Assembly: GCF_900115745.1 (NCBI RefSeq)
Contig: NZ_FOXP01000001.1
Span: 248,001-312,000 of the forward strand
Length of the DNA stretch: 64,000 nucleotides
DNA from: Sphingomonas rubra
GTDB taxonomy: Bacteria > Pseudomonadota > Alphaproteobacteria > Sphingomonadales > Sphingomonadaceae
Direction: 5' to 3'
Part shown: in pieces, positions 25,216 to 38,049 of the stretch
How the letters are laid out: each line of letters opens with the position of its first letter
Position numbering within the stretch: position 1 is the stretch's first letter
Program-made: the position numbers and the translations under genes
The notes under the pieces: model-generated
Told to the model about the DNA's origin: nothing
Database searches by the model: none
The model's input: the letters and a program-made list of their open reading frames with translations, nothing else

Positions 25216-26363
25216 TCGAGACGCTGTCGCCGGGCGAGGCGCGGCGGATCGCGCTGGCGGCACAAGGGTTCGGACGCGCGCGGCCACCTGTCGTCACCGC
25301 CGCCGCGCTCGGCCGGACGATCGAGCGGCTGGGACTGCACCAGATCGACAGCGTCAACGTCGTCGTGCGGGCGCATTATCTGCCCGCCTTCTCGCGCCTC
25401 GGCAGTTACGACACGGCGCTGCTCGACCGTACGGCGTGGGGGGAGCGGCGGTCGCGGCGGTTGTTCGAATATTGGGCGCACGAGGCGTCGCTGCTGCCGC
25501 TCGATCTGCATCCGCTGCTGCGCTGGCGCATGGCGCGGGCGGACCGGGGCGAGGCGGGATACGCCAGCATGCGTGCCTTCGCGGGCGAGCGGCGGGGCGA
25601 GGCGATCGCGCTGCTCGACCGTCTGCGCGGTGAGGGGCCAATGGCCGCGTCGCAGCTGGAAACGGGGCGGCCCGGCTGGTGGGAATGGAGCGGTGCCAAG
25701 CGGGCGCTGGAATGGCTGTTCTACGCCGGCCACGTCACCACCGCGACGCGGCGGCGCAATTTTGAACGAGTGTACGACCTGACCGACCGGGTGATCCCGG
25801 CGGCGGTGCTCGACCTGCCGACACCCGACGAGACGACGGCGCAGCGGATGCTGGTGGAGCGGGCGGCGCGCGCCATGGGTGTGGCGACGGCGGGGGATCT
25901 GCGCGACTATTTCCGGCTCGGCCCCGCCGACGCGCGGGCGGCGGTCGACGCGCTGGTGGAGGAGGGCACGCTGGTGCCGGTGACGGTCGCGGGCTGGCCC
26001 GCGGCGTGGCGGCATCGCGACGCGGTGATACCGCGGCGGGTACGGGCGGACGCGCTGCTCGCGCCGTTCGACCCGCTCGTCTGGCGCCGCGAGCGGGCGG
26101 AGCGGCTGTTCGGCTTCCGTTACCGGATCGAGATCTACGTGCCGGCGGAGAAGCGGCAGTTCGGCTATTACGTGCTGCCGTTCCTGCACGGGGACCAAAT
26201 GGCGGCGCGGGTGGACGTGAAGGCGGATCGGCAGGGCGGACGGCTGCTGGTCTACGCGGTGCATCTGGAGGAAGGCGCGGCGTCCGACACGCGCGAAGCG
26301 CTGCTGGTCGAGCTCGACCGGATGGCGGCGTGGCTCGGGCTGGACCGGGTGGTGATCGCCTGA
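25212..26363 (+). CDS. YcaQ/AlkX-like winged-helix DNA glycosylase
   Basis: 383 residues if translated from the CTG at 25212-25214. The family's conserved N terminus (IETLSPGEARRIALAAQGF) begins right there, and no ATG, GTG or TTG exists in frame before it except inside dapA without N-terminal homology; the next in-frame GTG, about 50 codons on, would delete conserved sequence. The CTG overlaps the dapA TGA as CTGA. The HTH_42 fold carries GLHQIDSVNVVVRAHYLP, where Gln44-Ile-Asp46 fits the Q-x-D catalytic motif described for YcaQ enzymes that unhook DNA crosslinks. Start uncertain, family confident. Confidence 0.85.
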   Translation: MIETLSPGEARRIALAAQGFGRARPPVVTAAALGRTIERLGLHQIDSVNVVVRAHYLPAFSRLGSYDTALLDRTAWGERRSRRLFEYWAHEASLLPLDLHPLLRWRMARADRGEAGYASMRAFAGERRGEAIALLDRLRGEGPMAASQLETGRPGWWEWSGAKRALEWLFYAGHVTTATRRRNFERVYDLTDRVIPAAVLDLPTPDETTAQRMLVERAARAMGVATAGDLRDYFRLGPADARAAVDALVEEGTLVPVTVAGWPAAWRHRDAVIPRRVRADALLAPFDPLVWRRERAERLFGFRYRIEIYVPAEKRQFGYYVLPFLHGDQMAARVDVKADRQGGRLLVYAVHLEEGAASDTREALLVELDRMAAWLGLDRVVIA

Positions 26364-26376
26364 CCGGCGGTCGCTT

Positions 26377-27762
26377 TCACACCAGTTCCGGCGTCTTCGC
26401 CTCCAACGCGTCGAGGAACAGGCCGCACCACCAAAACACGTCCTCGCGGCGGACGCCTTCGATCAGAGCCTGCCAGCGGCGCAAGCGTTCCTCGCGCGGC
26501 ATGGCCAGAGCGGTGACGATCGCGTCGGCCATCTCCTCGGCGCTGTAGGGATTGACCAGCACCGCCTCCGTCATCTGCTGCGCGGCGCCGGCAAAGACGG
26601 ACAGGACGAGCACGCCGGGATCGGTGGGGTCCTGCGCGGCGACGAACTCCTTGGCGACCAGGTTCATGCCGTCGCGCAGCGGGGTGACCAGCGCGATGCG
26701 GGCGGAGCGGTAAATGCCGGCCAGTTCCTCGCGCGGGTAGCCGCGGTTGACGTAGCGGATCGGCGTCCAATCGATATCGGCGTACTCGCCGTTGATGCTG
26801 CCCGACAGCGCGTCGAGATCGGTGCGGATCGCCTGATAAGTATCGACCTTCTCGCGGCTGGGCGGCGCGATCTGGAGGAAGCTGGTCAGGCCGCGCCGGT
26901 CAGGATGGTTGGCGAGGAAACGCTGGTAGCCGAGGAACCGTTCGCGCAGCCCCTTGGAATAATCGAGCCGGTCGACGCCCACGACCAGCGCGCGGCCGGT
27001 GGCGGACATGTGCATCCGGTCGCGGGCGAAGCGGGCCTCCGCACTCTCGGCCGCGGCCTCGTACTCGGCGGTGTCGATGCCGATAGGCGCGACGATCGCG
27101 CGGATGCTGCGGCCGTCGGCGGTCACCGTCTCGCCATCCACGGTGCCGCCCATCATGCTGGTGACGTAGTGGTGGAAGCTGTCGAGCCAGTCGGCGGTGT
27201 GAAAGCCGACCACGTCGTAGGCGAACAGCGACTCGACCAGCTGCCGATGACTGGGCAGTGCGGTGAGCAATCGCGTCGGCGGCCAGGGCGTGTGGAGGAA
27301 GAAGCCGATCCGGTTGGAGACGCCGCGTTCGCGCAGTTTCCGCCCGAGCGGGATCAGGTGATAGTCATGGACCCAGACGAGGTCCTCCTCGCCGACCAGC
27401 GGCAGCACGGTGTCGGCGAAACGATCGTTGACGCGGGCGTAGCCGCCGGCGAAGTCGCGCTCGAACTCGGTCAGGTCGATCCGGTAGTGGAACAGCGGCC
27501 AGAGTGTGCGGTTGGCGAAGCCGTTGTAATATTCGTCGATATCCTGTTCCTCGAGGTCGATGGTCGCGGTGGTGACGCCGGCGCCCTCGTGCCGGTGGAT
27601 GTTGCCGGTGAAGCTCTCCACCGTGTCGCCCGACCAGCCGAACCACAGGCCGCCATGCTCGCGCAGCGCCGCCTGCAGCGCGACGGCGAGACCGCCCTGG
27701 TTGCCGCTCTCGCCGCCCTTGGGCACCGCGACGCGGTTGGAGATGACGATCAAGCGACTCAT
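26377..27762 (-). CDS. otsA: Alpha,alpha-trehalose-phosphate synthase (UDP-forming)
   Basis: GT20 glycosyltransferase, 461 residues, making trehalose-6-phosphate from UDP-glucose and glucose-6-phosphate. Motifs: [12 protein letters not shown] at the N terminus, [53 protein letters not shown] and the C-terminal [17 protein letters not shown] with the phosphate/nucleotide contacts. The ATG overlaps the stop of the GH15 gene (ATGA). It ends 14 bases from the convergent YcaQ-like gene. Confidence 0.95.
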   Translation of the reverse strand: MSRLIVISNRVAVPKGGESGNQGGLAVALQAALREHGGLWFGWSGDTVESFTGNIHRHEGAGVTTATIDLEEQDIDEYYNGFANRTLWPLFHYRIDLTEFERDFAGGYARVNDRFADTVLPLVGEEDLVWVHDYHLIPLGRKLRERGVSNRIGFFLHTPWPPTRLLTALPSHRQLVESLFAYDVVGFHTADWLDSFHHYVTSMMGGTVDGETVTADGRSIRAIVAPIGIDTAEYEAAAESAEARFARDRMHMSATGRALVVGVDRLDYSKGLRERFLGYQRFLANHPDRRGLTSFLQIAPPSREKVDTYQAIRTDLDALSGSINGEYADIDWTPIRYVNRGYPREELAGIYRSARIALVTPLRDGMNLVAKEFVAAQDPTDPGVLVLSVFAGAAQQMTEAVLVNPYSAEEMADAIVTALAMPREERLRRWQALIEGVRREDVFWWCGLFLDALEAKTPELV

Positions 27763-29552
27763 CGCACCGAACTCCAGGGTTTGCTGAGCAGGCCGGCACA
27801 GTTGATGAGGCCGACCAGCGAGTACGTCTGCGGGTAGTTGCCCCACAGCTCGCCCGTCTTCGGGTCGATATCTTCCGACAACAGACCGGCGGGGGTGCGG
27901 CGGGCGACCATCTCCTTGAACAGGGCGCGCGCGTCCTCGTCGTCTCCGGTGGCGTGCAGCGCCTCGATCAGCCAGAAGGTGCAGACGTTGAAGGCGGTCT
28001 TCGGAAGGCCGAAATCGTCCTCGGTGTCGTAGCGGAGCATGGTGGAGCCCCGCCGAAGCCCCTTCTCCACCGCGTCCAGCGTACCGAGGAAACGGGGGTC
28101 GTCGGGCGCGAGGAAGCGCAGGTCGAGCAGCTCGATCAGGCTGGCATCCAGGTCGTCGCCCTCGAAGGTCGCGGACATGCGGTTGGTGTCGGGGCGCCAG
28201 GCGGCCTTCTCGATCCGGGCGCGCATGGTGTCGGCGCGGTTGCTCCAGAAGGCGGCGCGCTCGGTCAGGGAGAGCGCGCGGGCGGCGGCGGCGATGCGGT
28301 CGCACGCGGCCCAGCACATGGCGGCGGAGTAGGTGTGGACGGCAACGCGGGTGCGCAGTTCCCATAGGCCCGCATCGGGTTGGTCGTAGACCTGCCACGC
28401 GCGCTCGCCGATCCGTTCCAGCTCGGCGAACTCGGCGGCGGTGGCCATGCGGTAGAGGCGGGTATCGTGGAACGCCTGCACGGCCGACAGGACGATCTGG
28501 CCATAGGCGTCGTGCTGCACCTGGACCGCAGCCTCGTTGCCGATGCGGACCGGGCCCATGCCGCGATAGCCGGGCAGCCGCTCGGCGATCCGCTCGGGCA
28601 GGCGCTTCTCGCCCGCAACGCCGTAGAGCGGCTGGATGTGGCCGTCCTTGGCGTCGTCGACGATGTCGGCCAAATAGGCGAGATAGCCTTCGAGCACGTC
28701 GAGCGCGCCCAGCCGGTTGAGCGCCTGCACCGTGTAATAAGCGTCCCTGATCCAGCAGTAACGATAATCCCAATTACGCCCCGAATCGGCGTGCTCGGGC
28801 AGCGAGGTGGTCAGCGCCGCGACGATCGCGCCGGTCTCCTCGTGCTGGCAGAGTTTCAAGGTGATGGCGGAGCGGATGACGACATCCTGCCATTCAAGCG
28901 GGATGGCGAGGCCGCGGACCCAGTGGCGCCACTCGTGCGCGGTCCGCTCCAGCATCACCTCCAGCTCGTCGTTGAGGCGACCCTGGAAACTCTCGTCGGG
29001 GCCGAGGAAAAAGTAATGGGGGGCGGTCAGCCGGAAGAACGTCTCCGCCCGCAGCCGGTCGATCGAGGCGAGGGTGGTCAGCCGCAACGTCATGTCGCGC
29101 ATTAGGTAGCGCACATGGTTGGAGCCGGTGGTGATGCTGGTCGGCTCGCCCCAATCGGTCGCGACGCGCAGGCGGACGCGGATGCGCGGGCTGCCGGAAA
29201 CGGGGCGGACGATGCGCGCGAAGGCGGTCGGGCGGTAGGGGCGGCCCATCCGGTCGTAGCGGGGGCAGAAGCTGGTGATCTCCACCGCATTGCCGTCGTC
29301 GTCCTCGTGCCGGGTGACGAGAATGGGCGTGTTGCGGACGTAGGACTGGGTGGTGCGCACCGCCCCCTCCATCTCGATCGCCCAGAAGCCGGTTTCCGGC
29401 TCCACCCCGTTCTCGCCGCCGTCGAGCAGCGCGGTGAAGGCGGGGTCTCCGTCGACGCGGGGAACGCAGCCCCAGACGAAGCGGCCATTCTTGTCGATCA
29501 GCGCCGAGACCTGGCAATTGCCGATCGGCCACAGGTCCATGTCGGCGATCAT
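27759..29552 (-). CDS. Glycoside hydrolase family 15 protein (glucoamylase/trehalase-like)
   Basis: 597 residues without a signal peptide, so cytoplasmic. N-terminal beta-sandwich part (LWPIGNCQVSALID... WGCVPRVDGDP), then the (alpha/alpha)6 barrel with GRNWDYRYCWIRDAYYT, YGVAGEKRLPE, VQVQHDAYGQIVLS and WGNYPQTYSLVG, all GH15 signatures. GH15 enzymes of this type in actinobacteria and others hydrolyse trehalose. Its position between otsB and otsA, with 4-base overlaps on both sides, suggests it acts on trehalose or a related glucan, giving synthesis and breakdown in one operon; substrate is inferred. Confidence 0.92.
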   Translation of the reverse strand: MIADMDLWPIGNCQVSALIDKNGRFVWGCVPRVDGDPAFTALLDGGENGVEPETGFWAIEMEGAVRTTQSYVRNTPILVTRHEDDDGNAVEITSFCPRYDRMGRPYRPTAFARIVRPVSGSPRIRVRLRVATDWGEPTSITTGSNHVRYLMRDMTLRLTTLASIDRLRAETFFRLTAPHYFFLGPDESFQGRLNDELEVMLERTAHEWRHWVRGLAIPLEWQDVVIRSAITLKLCQHEETGAIVAALTTSLPEHADSGRNWDYRYCWIRDAYYTVQALNRLGALDVLEGYLAYLADIVDDAKDGHIQPLYGVAGEKRLPERIAERLPGYRGMGPVRIGNEAAVQVQHDAYGQIVLSAVQAFHDTRLYRMATAAEFAELERIGERAWQVYDQPDAGLWELRTRVAVHTYSAAMCWAACDRIAAAARALSLTERAAFWSNRADTMRARIEKAAWRPDTNRMSATFEGDDLDASLIELLDLRFLAPDDPRFLGTLDAVEKGLRRGSTMLRYDTEDDFGLPKTAFNVCTFWLIEALHATGDDEDARALFKEMVARRTPAGLLSEDIDPKTGELWGNYPQTYSLVGLINCAGLLSKPWSSVR

Positions 29553-30301
29553 GCCGCCTGCTCCGCCGCGTCGGCGAGCCGCGCGAGCCAGGCATGGACC
29601 GCGGGCACGCCATCGAGCCGGTAGGAGGCGCGCGTCGCCCGTGGCGGATCGACCAACACGCCGGCACCGCCCCGCTCCGCGGCGGCAGCGAACCCGTCCT
29701 CGTCGGTAAGGTCGTCGCCCAGGAACCAGGGGATCGTGCCGGCCATCGCCGGCGTCTCGAGCAGCGCGTGGACGGCGGCGCCCTTGTCGCCGGGCAGGCG
29801 GACCTCCACCATCATCTTGCCGCGATTGGCGTGGAGCCCGTACTGGGCGGCGACCCGCTCGGCCATCGCCACCGCGTCCGCCTCGCGCTCCGGATGGGCG
29901 CGGAAGTGGAGGGTGACGCCCAGCGTCTTGGCCTCGAACAACAGCCCCTCCAGATCGGCATAGGCGGCGAGTTCGGCGGCCGCGTGTTCCAGCGCCTCCG
30001 AGCGATCGGGGCGGACATGCCCTTGCGCGGGTGTGCGCCGCTCGGCGCCATGGCTGCCGGCGACCGCGACCTGGTGCAGACAGCCGGAAAGAAAGCCGTC
30101 GAGCTGCGCGATCGACCGGCCGCTGACCAGCGCGACGCGGCCGGGCATGGCGGCCGATAGACGGGCGAGCAGCGTGCCGACCACCTCCTCGACGACGATC
30201 CCGTCCGGCGTCGCGGCGAGTTCGACGAGGGTGCCGTCGAAATCGAGAAAGAGGCTGGCGGTCGCGGGATCGGGGAGCGGCGGAGGGAGCAGGTCGGTCA
30301 T
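29549..30301 (-). CDS. otsB: Trehalose-6-phosphate phosphatase
   Basis: HAD-superfamily phosphatase, 250 residues. Motif I is [10 protein letters not shown] with nucleophile Asp20 and acid Asp22; motif [11 protein letters not shown]; motif III Lys in [19 protein letters not shown]; motif [14 protein letters not shown]. It completes the two-step OtsA/OtsB trehalose pathway. The stop overlaps the GH15 start (ATGA). The ATG at 30301 follows a 94-base gap after the oxidoreductase gene. Confidence 0.95.
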   Translation of the reverse strand: MTDLLPPPLPDPATASLFLDFDGTLVELAATPDGIVVEEVVGTLLARLSAAMPGRVALVSGRSIAQLDGFLSGCLHQVAVAGSHGAERRTPAQGHVRPDRSEALEHAAAELAAYADLEGLLFEAKTLGVTLHFRAHPEREADAVAMAERVAAQYGLHANRGKMMVEVRLPGDKGAAVHALLETPAMAGTIPWFLGDDLTDEDGFAAAAERGGAGVLVDPPRATRASYRLDGVPAVHAWLARLADAAEQAA

Positions 30302-30395
30302 TACGGGGGAGAACCGATCGGGGTGCTGGCCTGTTCCCGCGGCCGCGTCGTCGAGGAGTCATGGACTCTGGATCGAGCTCGAACTGACCGGCGCG

Positions 30396-31673
30396 CTATG
30401 CCGGCGGTCCGCGGAACACGTCCTTGCCCGGATATGCTTTCAGCTTGACCGGACGGCCGGTGCGCGCGCTCTCGTAGATCGCCTCCATCACGACATGGTC
30501 CTGCAATCCTTCCTCGCCCGGCGTGCGCGGGCGGCGGTCCTGGAGGATGCAGTCGGCCATGTGGTCGATCTCCGCGGCGAATTGGTTCCGCGGCGGGATA
30601 TTGACCTGTTGCCGCTCGTCCATCTCGCCGACATTCTGCGCGACGAACATCTGCTGCCCCCGGTAGCGATAGGCGCCCGGCATATCGAGCGTTGCCGTCG
30701 CGAAATTGAGCTTCTGCGACTTGTCGTCGCGCGCGCCGTAGCTGGTCAGGCACTGGGCGATGAAGTTGGATGGGAAGCGCATCGTCCAGGCGACCGTCTC
30801 CTCCACCTCCGCGTATCGCGGGTCGCCCGGCGGCGAGAACTGCTCGGCATAGACCTCGACCGGCTCCTCCGCCGTCAGGAAGCGCGCGGTGTTGACGCAG
30901 TAGAGGCCGATATCCGGGAGCGAGCCGCCGCCCGCCAGCGCTTTCTTGTGTCGCCACTGCTCAGCGCCGGTGGGGGCGACCGTCTGCGTGTTGGTCATGG
31001 TCGCGCCGACCAGGCGACCGAACGTCCCTTCCTGCACGAAGCGGCGGGCGCGCTGGTTATAGGGTTCGTACTGGATGCGATAGGCGATCATCAGCTTGAC
31101 CTTGGCTTGCTCGCAGGCGGCGATCATCGATCGCGCCTCCGCCGCCGAATTGGCCATCGGCTTCTCGCAGAGGACGTGCTTGCCTGCCTTTGCGGCGCGC
31201 TCGACATATTCGCGGTGCATGCCGTTGGGCAGCACGATGTACACCGCTTTGATCGTCGGATCGTCGCGGATGCGATCAAAGCCCGCGTAATCGTAGCAAT
31301 GATCGGCCGGCACGCCGTATTGCGCCGCGACGGTGCGCAGCTTGTCGGGACTGCCGGAGACGAGGGCAGCGAGCTTCGCCTTCTTGCACTCGGCGAAGGC
31401 AGGCAGGATCTCCTCCAGGCTGAGGCGGCCGAGCGCGACGACGGCGAAGCCGACACGCTCCGCCGGCGGCATCGGCGCGGGGGGCGGCGGGGATTTCGGG
31501 TCGGCCGCGCCGCGCCATCCCGGGAAGGTCACCTTGCCGCCCTCCACCTGGCCGCGGTCGACGGACGAGGGCGGAGGCAGCCGCTGCGCGTCGGCGGCGC
31601 GGCCCCCGAGAACCAGACCGGCAGCGGCGCCGGAGAGTTTCAGGACGAAGCGGCGATCGATGCGGTCGGTCAT
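30396..31673 (-). CDS. Gfo/Idh/MocA-family oxidoreductase with Tat signal (GFOR-like)
   Basis: 425 residues. A twin-arginine signal [19 protein letters not shown] followed by an ADA cleavage region predicts export of the folded, cofactor-bound enzyme. A proline-rich linker precedes the Rossmann domain ([34 protein letters not shown]) and the family motif [12 protein letters not shown], with [18 protein letters not shown] in the C-terminal lobe. It resembles Zymomonas glucose-fructose oxidoreductase, which binds NADP tightly in the periplasm. Upstream of otsB by 94 bases, on the same strand; possibly one transcription unit concerned with sugar osmolytes. Confidence 0.9.
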   Translation of the reverse strand: MTDRIDRRFVLKLSGAAAGLVLGGRAADAQRLPPPSSVDRGQVEGGKVTFPGWRGAADPKSPPPPAPMPPAERVGFAVVALGRLSLEEILPAFAECKKAKLAALVSGSPDKLRTVAAQYGVPADHCYDYAGFDRIRDDPTIKAVYIVLPNGMHREYVERAAKAGKHVLCEKPMANSAAEARSMIAACEQAKVKLMIAYRIQYEPYNQRARRFVQEGTFGRLVGATMTNTQTVAPTGAEQWRHKKALAGGGSLPDIGLYCVNTARFLTAEEPVEVYAEQFSPPGDPRYAEVEETVAWTMRFPSNFIAQCLTSYGARDDKSQKLNFATATLDMPGAYRYRGQQMFVAQNVGEMDERQQVNIPPRNQFAAEIDHMADCILQDRRPRTPGEEGLQDHVVMEAIYESARTGRPVKLKAYPGKDVFRGPPA

Positions 31674-31742
31674 AAAGGCCTCAACGCCGGAATTGCTTTC
31701 CCGTGCCGTCTGTTGGAAGGGGAGTCGCACAAAGGAGAGGCC

Positions 31743-33269
31743 ATGTCGTCCACCATCGCCGAACTCGCGCGTCGTCGCGAAGCCGCCCGCGTCGGCGGCG
31801 GGGAGAAGCGCATCGCCGCGCAGCACGCCAAGGGCAAGCTGACCGCGCGCGAGCGGCTCGACGTGCTGCTCGATGAGGGCAGCTTCGAGGAGCTCGACAT
31901 GTTCGTTGAGCATAATTGCGTCGATTTCGGCATGGAGGCGCAGGTGATCCCCGGCGACGGCGTGGTCACCGGATCGGGCACGGTCAACGGCCGGCTGGTG
32001 TTCGTGTTCTCCCAGGACTTCACCGTGTTCGGCGGTTCCCTGTCGGAGCGGCACGCCGCCAAGATCTGCAAGATCATGGACATGGCGCTGAAGGTCGGCG
32101 CGCCCGTGATCGGCCTCAACGATTCGGGCGGCGCGCGCATTCAGGAAGGCGTTGCCTCGCTGGGCGGCTATGCCGAGGTGTTCCAGCGCAACGTGCTGGC
32201 GTCGGGCGTGGTGCCGCAGCTCAGCCTTATCATGGGCCCGTGCGCGGGCGGCGCGGTCTACTCGCCGGCGATGACCGACTTCATCTTCATGGTGAAGGAT
32301 TCGAGCTACATGTTCGTCACCGGTCCCGACGTGGTCAAGACGGTGACCAATGAGGTGGTCACGCAGGAGGCATTGGGCGGAGCGGTGACGCACACCACCA
32401 AGACCAGCGTCGCCGACAACGCGTTCGAGAACGACGTCGAGGCGCTGCTGGCGGCCCGCGACTTCATCGATTTCCTGCCGCTGTCGAACCGCGAGGGCGT
32501 ACCCGAGCGGCCGACCGCCGACGCGTGGGACCGGGTGGAGGACAGCCTCGACACGCTTCTCCCCGCCTCGGCCAACCAGCCCTACGACATGCACGAGCTG
32601 ATCCGAAAGGTCGTCGACGAGGGCGACTTCTTCGAGACGCAGCCGGCGCACGCCGCCAACATCATCACCGGCTTCGGCCGCATCGAGGGTAAGACGATCG
32701 GCGTCGTCGCCAACCAGCCGATGGTGCTCGCGGGCGTGCTCGACATCGCGTCGTCGAAGAAGGCCGCACGGTTCGTGCGGTTCTGCGACGCCTTCGACAT
32801 CCCCATCGTGACCTTCGTCGACGTCCCCGGCTTCCTGCCCGGCACCGCCCAAGAGCATAACGGCATCATCAAGCACGGTGCCAAGCTGCTCTTCGCCTAT
32901 GCCGAGGCGACCGTGCCCAAGATCACCGTCATCACGCGCAAGGCGTACGGCGGCGCCTACGACGTGATGGCGTCCAAGCACCTCCGCGGTGACCTCAACT
33001 ACGCCTGGCCGACCGCCGAGATCGCGGTGATGGGCGCCAAGGGGGCAGTCGAGATCATCTTCCGGGGCAAGACGCCCGAGGAGATCGCCGAGCGCACCGC
33101 CGAGTACGAGGCGCGCTTCGCCAACCCGTTCGTGGCGGCGTCGAAGGGCTTCATCGACGAGGTGATCCAGCCGCACTCGACCCGCCGCCGCATCGCGCTC
33201 GGCCTGCGCAAGCTCAAGAACAAGGCGCTGGAGAATCCGTGGAAGAAGCACGACAACATCCCGCTATGA
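31743..33269 (+). CDS. pccB: Propionyl-CoA carboxylase beta subunit
   Basis: Carboxyltransferase subunit, 508 residues, usual for the family. Crotonase-fold halves: N-terminal with [55 protein letters not shown] and [21 protein letters not shown]-terminal with [39 protein letters not shown] and [19 protein letters not shown]. It transfers carboxylate from biotin to propionyl-CoA to give methylmalonyl-CoA. It is the first gene of the rightward operon ending with pccA. Confidence 0.96.
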   Translation: MSSTIAELARRREAARVGGGEKRIAAQHAKGKLTARERLDVLLDEGSFEELDMFVEHNCVDFGMEAQVIPGDGVVTGSGTVNGRLVFVFSQDFTVFGGSLSERHAAKICKIMDMALKVGAPVIGLNDSGGARIQEGVASLGGYAEVFQRNVLASGVVPQLSLIMGPCAGGAVYSPAMTDFIFMVKDSSYMFVTGPDVVKTVTNEVVTQEALGGAVTHTTKTSVADNAFENDVEALLAARDFIDFLPLSNREGVPERPTADAWDRVEDSLDTLLPASANQPYDMHELIRKVVDEGDFFETQPAHAANIITGFGRIEGKTIGVVANQPMVLAGVLDIASSKKAARFVRFCDAFDIPIVTFVDVPGFLPGTAQEHNGIIKHGAKLLFAYAEATVPKITVITRKAYGGAYDVMASKHLRGDLNYAWPTAEIAVMGAKGAVEIIFRGKTPEEIAERTAEYEARFANPFVAASKGFIDEVIQPHSTRRRIALGLRKLKNKALENPWKKHDNIPL

Positions 33270-33685
33270 CCATCGGCCGCCTCAACCATGTCGGCGTCGC
33301 GACGCCGTCGATCGAGCGGTCGGTCGCGATCTACCGCGACCTGCTCGGCGCGACCGCGATCGGCGAGCCGTTCGACCTGCCGGCACAGGGCGTACGCGTG
33401 TGCTTCGTCGACGTGCCCAACACGCAGGTCGAGCTGATCGAGCCTTATGACGAGACCTCGCCGATCGCGGGATTCCTCAAGAAGAACCCGGCGGGCGGGC
33501 AGCATCATCTGTGCTTCGAGGTGGCCGACATCCACGCCGCCGTCGCCGACATGAAGGCCAAGGGCGCGACCGTGCTCGGCGAGCCGCGCATCGGCGCGCA
33601 CGGCACGCCGATCGTCTTTCTCCACCCGCGCGATACCGGCGGCGTGCTGATCGAGTTGTTGGAAACTCCCGGGGATCACCATTGA
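33266..33685 (+). CDS. mce: Methylmalonyl-CoA epimerase
   Basis: 139-residue vicinal-oxygen-chelate protein, two beta-alpha-beta-beta-beta modules. Metal ligands are visible in [12 protein letters not shown] (His8), [10 protein letters not shown] and the final VLIELLET glutamate. It interconverts the 2S and 2R isomers of methylmalonyl-CoA so that the mutase can use the carboxylase product. The ATG overlaps the pccB stop (ATGA), which decides the start over an upstream in-frame ATG at 33239. Confidence 0.95.
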   Translation: MTIGRLNHVGVATPSIERSVAIYRDLLGATAIGEPFDLPAQGVRVCFVDVPNTQVELIEPYDETSPIAGFLKKNPAGGQHHLCFEVADIHAAVADMKAKGATVLGEPRIGAHGTPIVFLHPRDTGGVLIELLETPGDHH

Positions 33686-34464
33686 TGGCCGAGCACATCC
33701 TGGTCGAGCGGCGCGGCGACGTGCTCGTGCTGACGCTGAACCGGCCGGATCGGCTGAACGCCGCGCCGCCGGCGATGTTCGAGGAGATCGCCGCCGCCCT
33801 CGCTGATCTGGGTGGCGCCCGTGCGGTGCTGATCCAGGGGGCGGGGCGGGCGTTCTGTTCGGGCGCGGACGTCGGTGGCGGTGCGCTGAACGCGGACGAT
33901 CCGGGAGCAGCCACCTTCGCGGCGCTGACCGGCAGTTACAATCCGGCGATGCTGGCGCTGGCGGACCTCGACGTGCCCGTGGTCAGCGCGGTGCGCGGGC
34001 CGGCGGCGGGGATCGGGTGCAGCCTGGCCCTGGCGGCGGATTTCTGTGTCGCCTCCGACACCGCCTATTTCCTTCAGGCATTCGTCAATATTGGGCTGGT
34101 GCCCGACGGTGGCGCGTCGTGGATGCTGCCGCGGCTGATCGGCCGCGCGCGGGCGACCGAGATGATGATGCTGGGCGAGCGGGTGCTGGCGGCCAAGGCG
34201 TACGATTGGGGCATGATCCACCGCCTCGTCGCCGACGCCTCGCTCGACCATGACGCATTCGCGCTGGCCGAGCGGCTCGTCGCCGGACCGACGCGGGCTT
34301 ACGGGGCGATCCGGCGCCAGCTCCACGCCGCCTACGAGGGCGACTACGCCGCCGCAATGGCGCGCGAGGCGGACAACCAGCGCGCGATGCGCGGCACCGC
34401 CGATGGTGCGGAGGGCGGCCGCGCCTTTCTGGAAAAGCGGAAAGCGGAGTTCAAGGGCGCGTAG
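33685..34464 (+). CDS. Enoyl-CoA hydratase/isomerase family protein
   Basis: 259 residues with crotonase motifs: [20 protein letters not shown], oxyanion-hole segments [15 protein letters not shown] and [18 protein letters not shown], and [17 protein letters not shown] carrying a probable acid residue position. It resembles PaaG/PaaB-like hydratase-isomerases. The ATG shares its first base with the stop of mce (TGATG). Its place inside the propionyl-CoA operon suggests a role in breakdown of odd-chain or branched acyl-CoA feeding propionyl-CoA; the exact substrate is unknown. Confidence 0.9.
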   Translation: MAEHILVERRGDVLVLTLNRPDRLNAAPPAMFEEIAAALADLGGARAVLIQGAGRAFCSGADVGGGALNADDPGAATFAALTGSYNPAMLALADLDVPVVSAVRGPAAGIGCSLALAADFCVASDTAYFLQAFVNIGLVPDGGASWMLPRLIGRARATEMMMLGERVLAAKAYDWGMIHRLVADASLDHDAFALAERLVAGPTRAYGAIRRQLHAAYEGDYAAAMAREADNQRAMRGTADGAEGGRAFLEKRKAEFKGA

Positions 34465-34465
34465 C

Positions 34466-36810
<2,345 letters not shown>

Positions 36811-36814
<4 letters not shown>

Positions 36815-37815
36815 CTGCCATCGACCAGACCCGCACCGACTGGAACCGCGACGAGATCGCGGCGCTCTTCGACCTGCCCTTCACCGAGCTCGTGTTTCGC
36901 GCGGCCGAGGTGCACCGCGCGTACCACGACGCTGGCGCCGTGCAGATGTCGACGCTGCTGTCGATCAAGACCGGTGGCTGCCCGGAGGATTGCGGTTATT
37001 GCTCGCAGTCGGTCTCGGCCGACAGCAGCGTCAAGGCGACCAAGCTGATGGATGTCCGCGCCGTGCTCCAGGCCGCGGCGCAGGCGAAGGATGCCGGCTC
37101 GACGCGCTTCTGCATGGGCGCGGCGTGGCGCAATCCCAAGGACCGCGACATGGACGCAGTGGTCGCGATGATCGAGGGTGTGCGCGGCATGGGACTGGAA
37201 ACCTGCATGACACTCGGCATGCTGACGCCCGCCCAGGCCGACCGCCTCGCGACGGCGGGGCTCGATTACTACAACCACAATATCGATACGTCGCCCGAGC
37301 GCTACGGCGACGTCATCACCACGCGATCGTTCGCCGATCGGCTCGACACGCTGGAGACGGTGCGCGCGGCGGGGATCAACGTCTGCTGCGGCGGCATCGT
37401 CGGCATGGGCGAGACGCGCGAGGACCGCGTCGGCTTCGTCCACGCGCTCGCCACGCTTCCCGAACATCCCGGCAGCGTGCCGATTAACGCGCTGGTGCCG
37501 GTCAAGGGCACCGTGCTCGGCGACATGCTCGCCGACACGCCGATGGCCAAGATCGACGAGATCGAGTTCGTCCGCACCGTCGCCGTCGCGCGGATCGCGA
37601 TGCCCGAGAGCATGGTCCGCCTGTCCGCCGGTCGCGAGAGTATGTCGGACGAGACACAGGCGCTCTGCTTTCTCGCCGGCGCCAACTCGATCTTCACCGG
37701 CGACAAGCTTCTCACCGCCGCCAACGCTGGCGACGACAAGGACGGCGCGCTGTTCGCGAAGCTGGGGCTGCGACCGATGCAGGCCGAGTGCCGGCTGGCG
37801 GAAGCGGCGGAGTGA
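36811..37815 (+). CDS. bioB: Biotin synthase
   Basis: Radical-SAM enzyme inserting sulfur into dethiobiotin. 334 residues. The radical-SAM cluster ligands are Cys57, Cys61 and Cys64 in [13 protein letters not shown]; further hallmarks are [23 protein letters not shown] and [13 protein letters not shown], plus the conserved RLSAGRE near the 2Fe-2S arginine. It is embedded between the mutase and pccA in one operon; since pccA carries biotin, co-expression is functionally sensible. The ATG overlaps the mutase stop. Confidence 0.97.
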
Positions 37816-38049
37816 ATGCCGACGGTGCTGCGGATCGGCGCCTTCCGCTTCTACTTCTACAGTCACGAGCCGAACGAGCCGCCGCACGTCCACGTCGATC
37901 GCGGCGAGGCGACGATCAAGACATGGTTGGCCTCGTTGGACGTAGCGAAGAGCCGCGGGTTCCGCGCGCACGAGATCGGTGGCATCGTCGCGATGGTCGA
38001 CGAACATCGCAGCCGCTTCCTGGAGGCGTGGCATGAACATTTCGGCTAG
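37816..38049 (+). CDS. DUF4160 protein
   Basis: 77 residues beginning MPTVLRIGAFRFYFYSHEPNEPPHVHVD, the signature of DUF4160: a hydrophobic start, FYFYS, then a conserved EPPHVHV histidine pair. It starts directly after the bioB stop and overlaps the following DUF2442 gene by 17 bases. This pair is frequently adjacent in genomes and behaves in context like a two-gene module; a toxin-antitoxin role has not been shown to my knowledge. Biochemical function unknown. Confidence 0.85.
   Translation: MPTVLRIGAFRFYFYSHEPNEPPHVHVDRGEATIKTWLASLDVAKSRGFRAHEIGGIVAMVDEHRSRFLEAWHEHFG

Noticed and set aside
30033..31740. Long open frames antisense to the oxidoreductase and otsB genes, and many similar ones elsewhere
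   Set aside because: High GC at codon third positions keeps antisense frames open; these have no homology, are Arg/His/Ala-rich and lie opposite clearly recognisable proteins.
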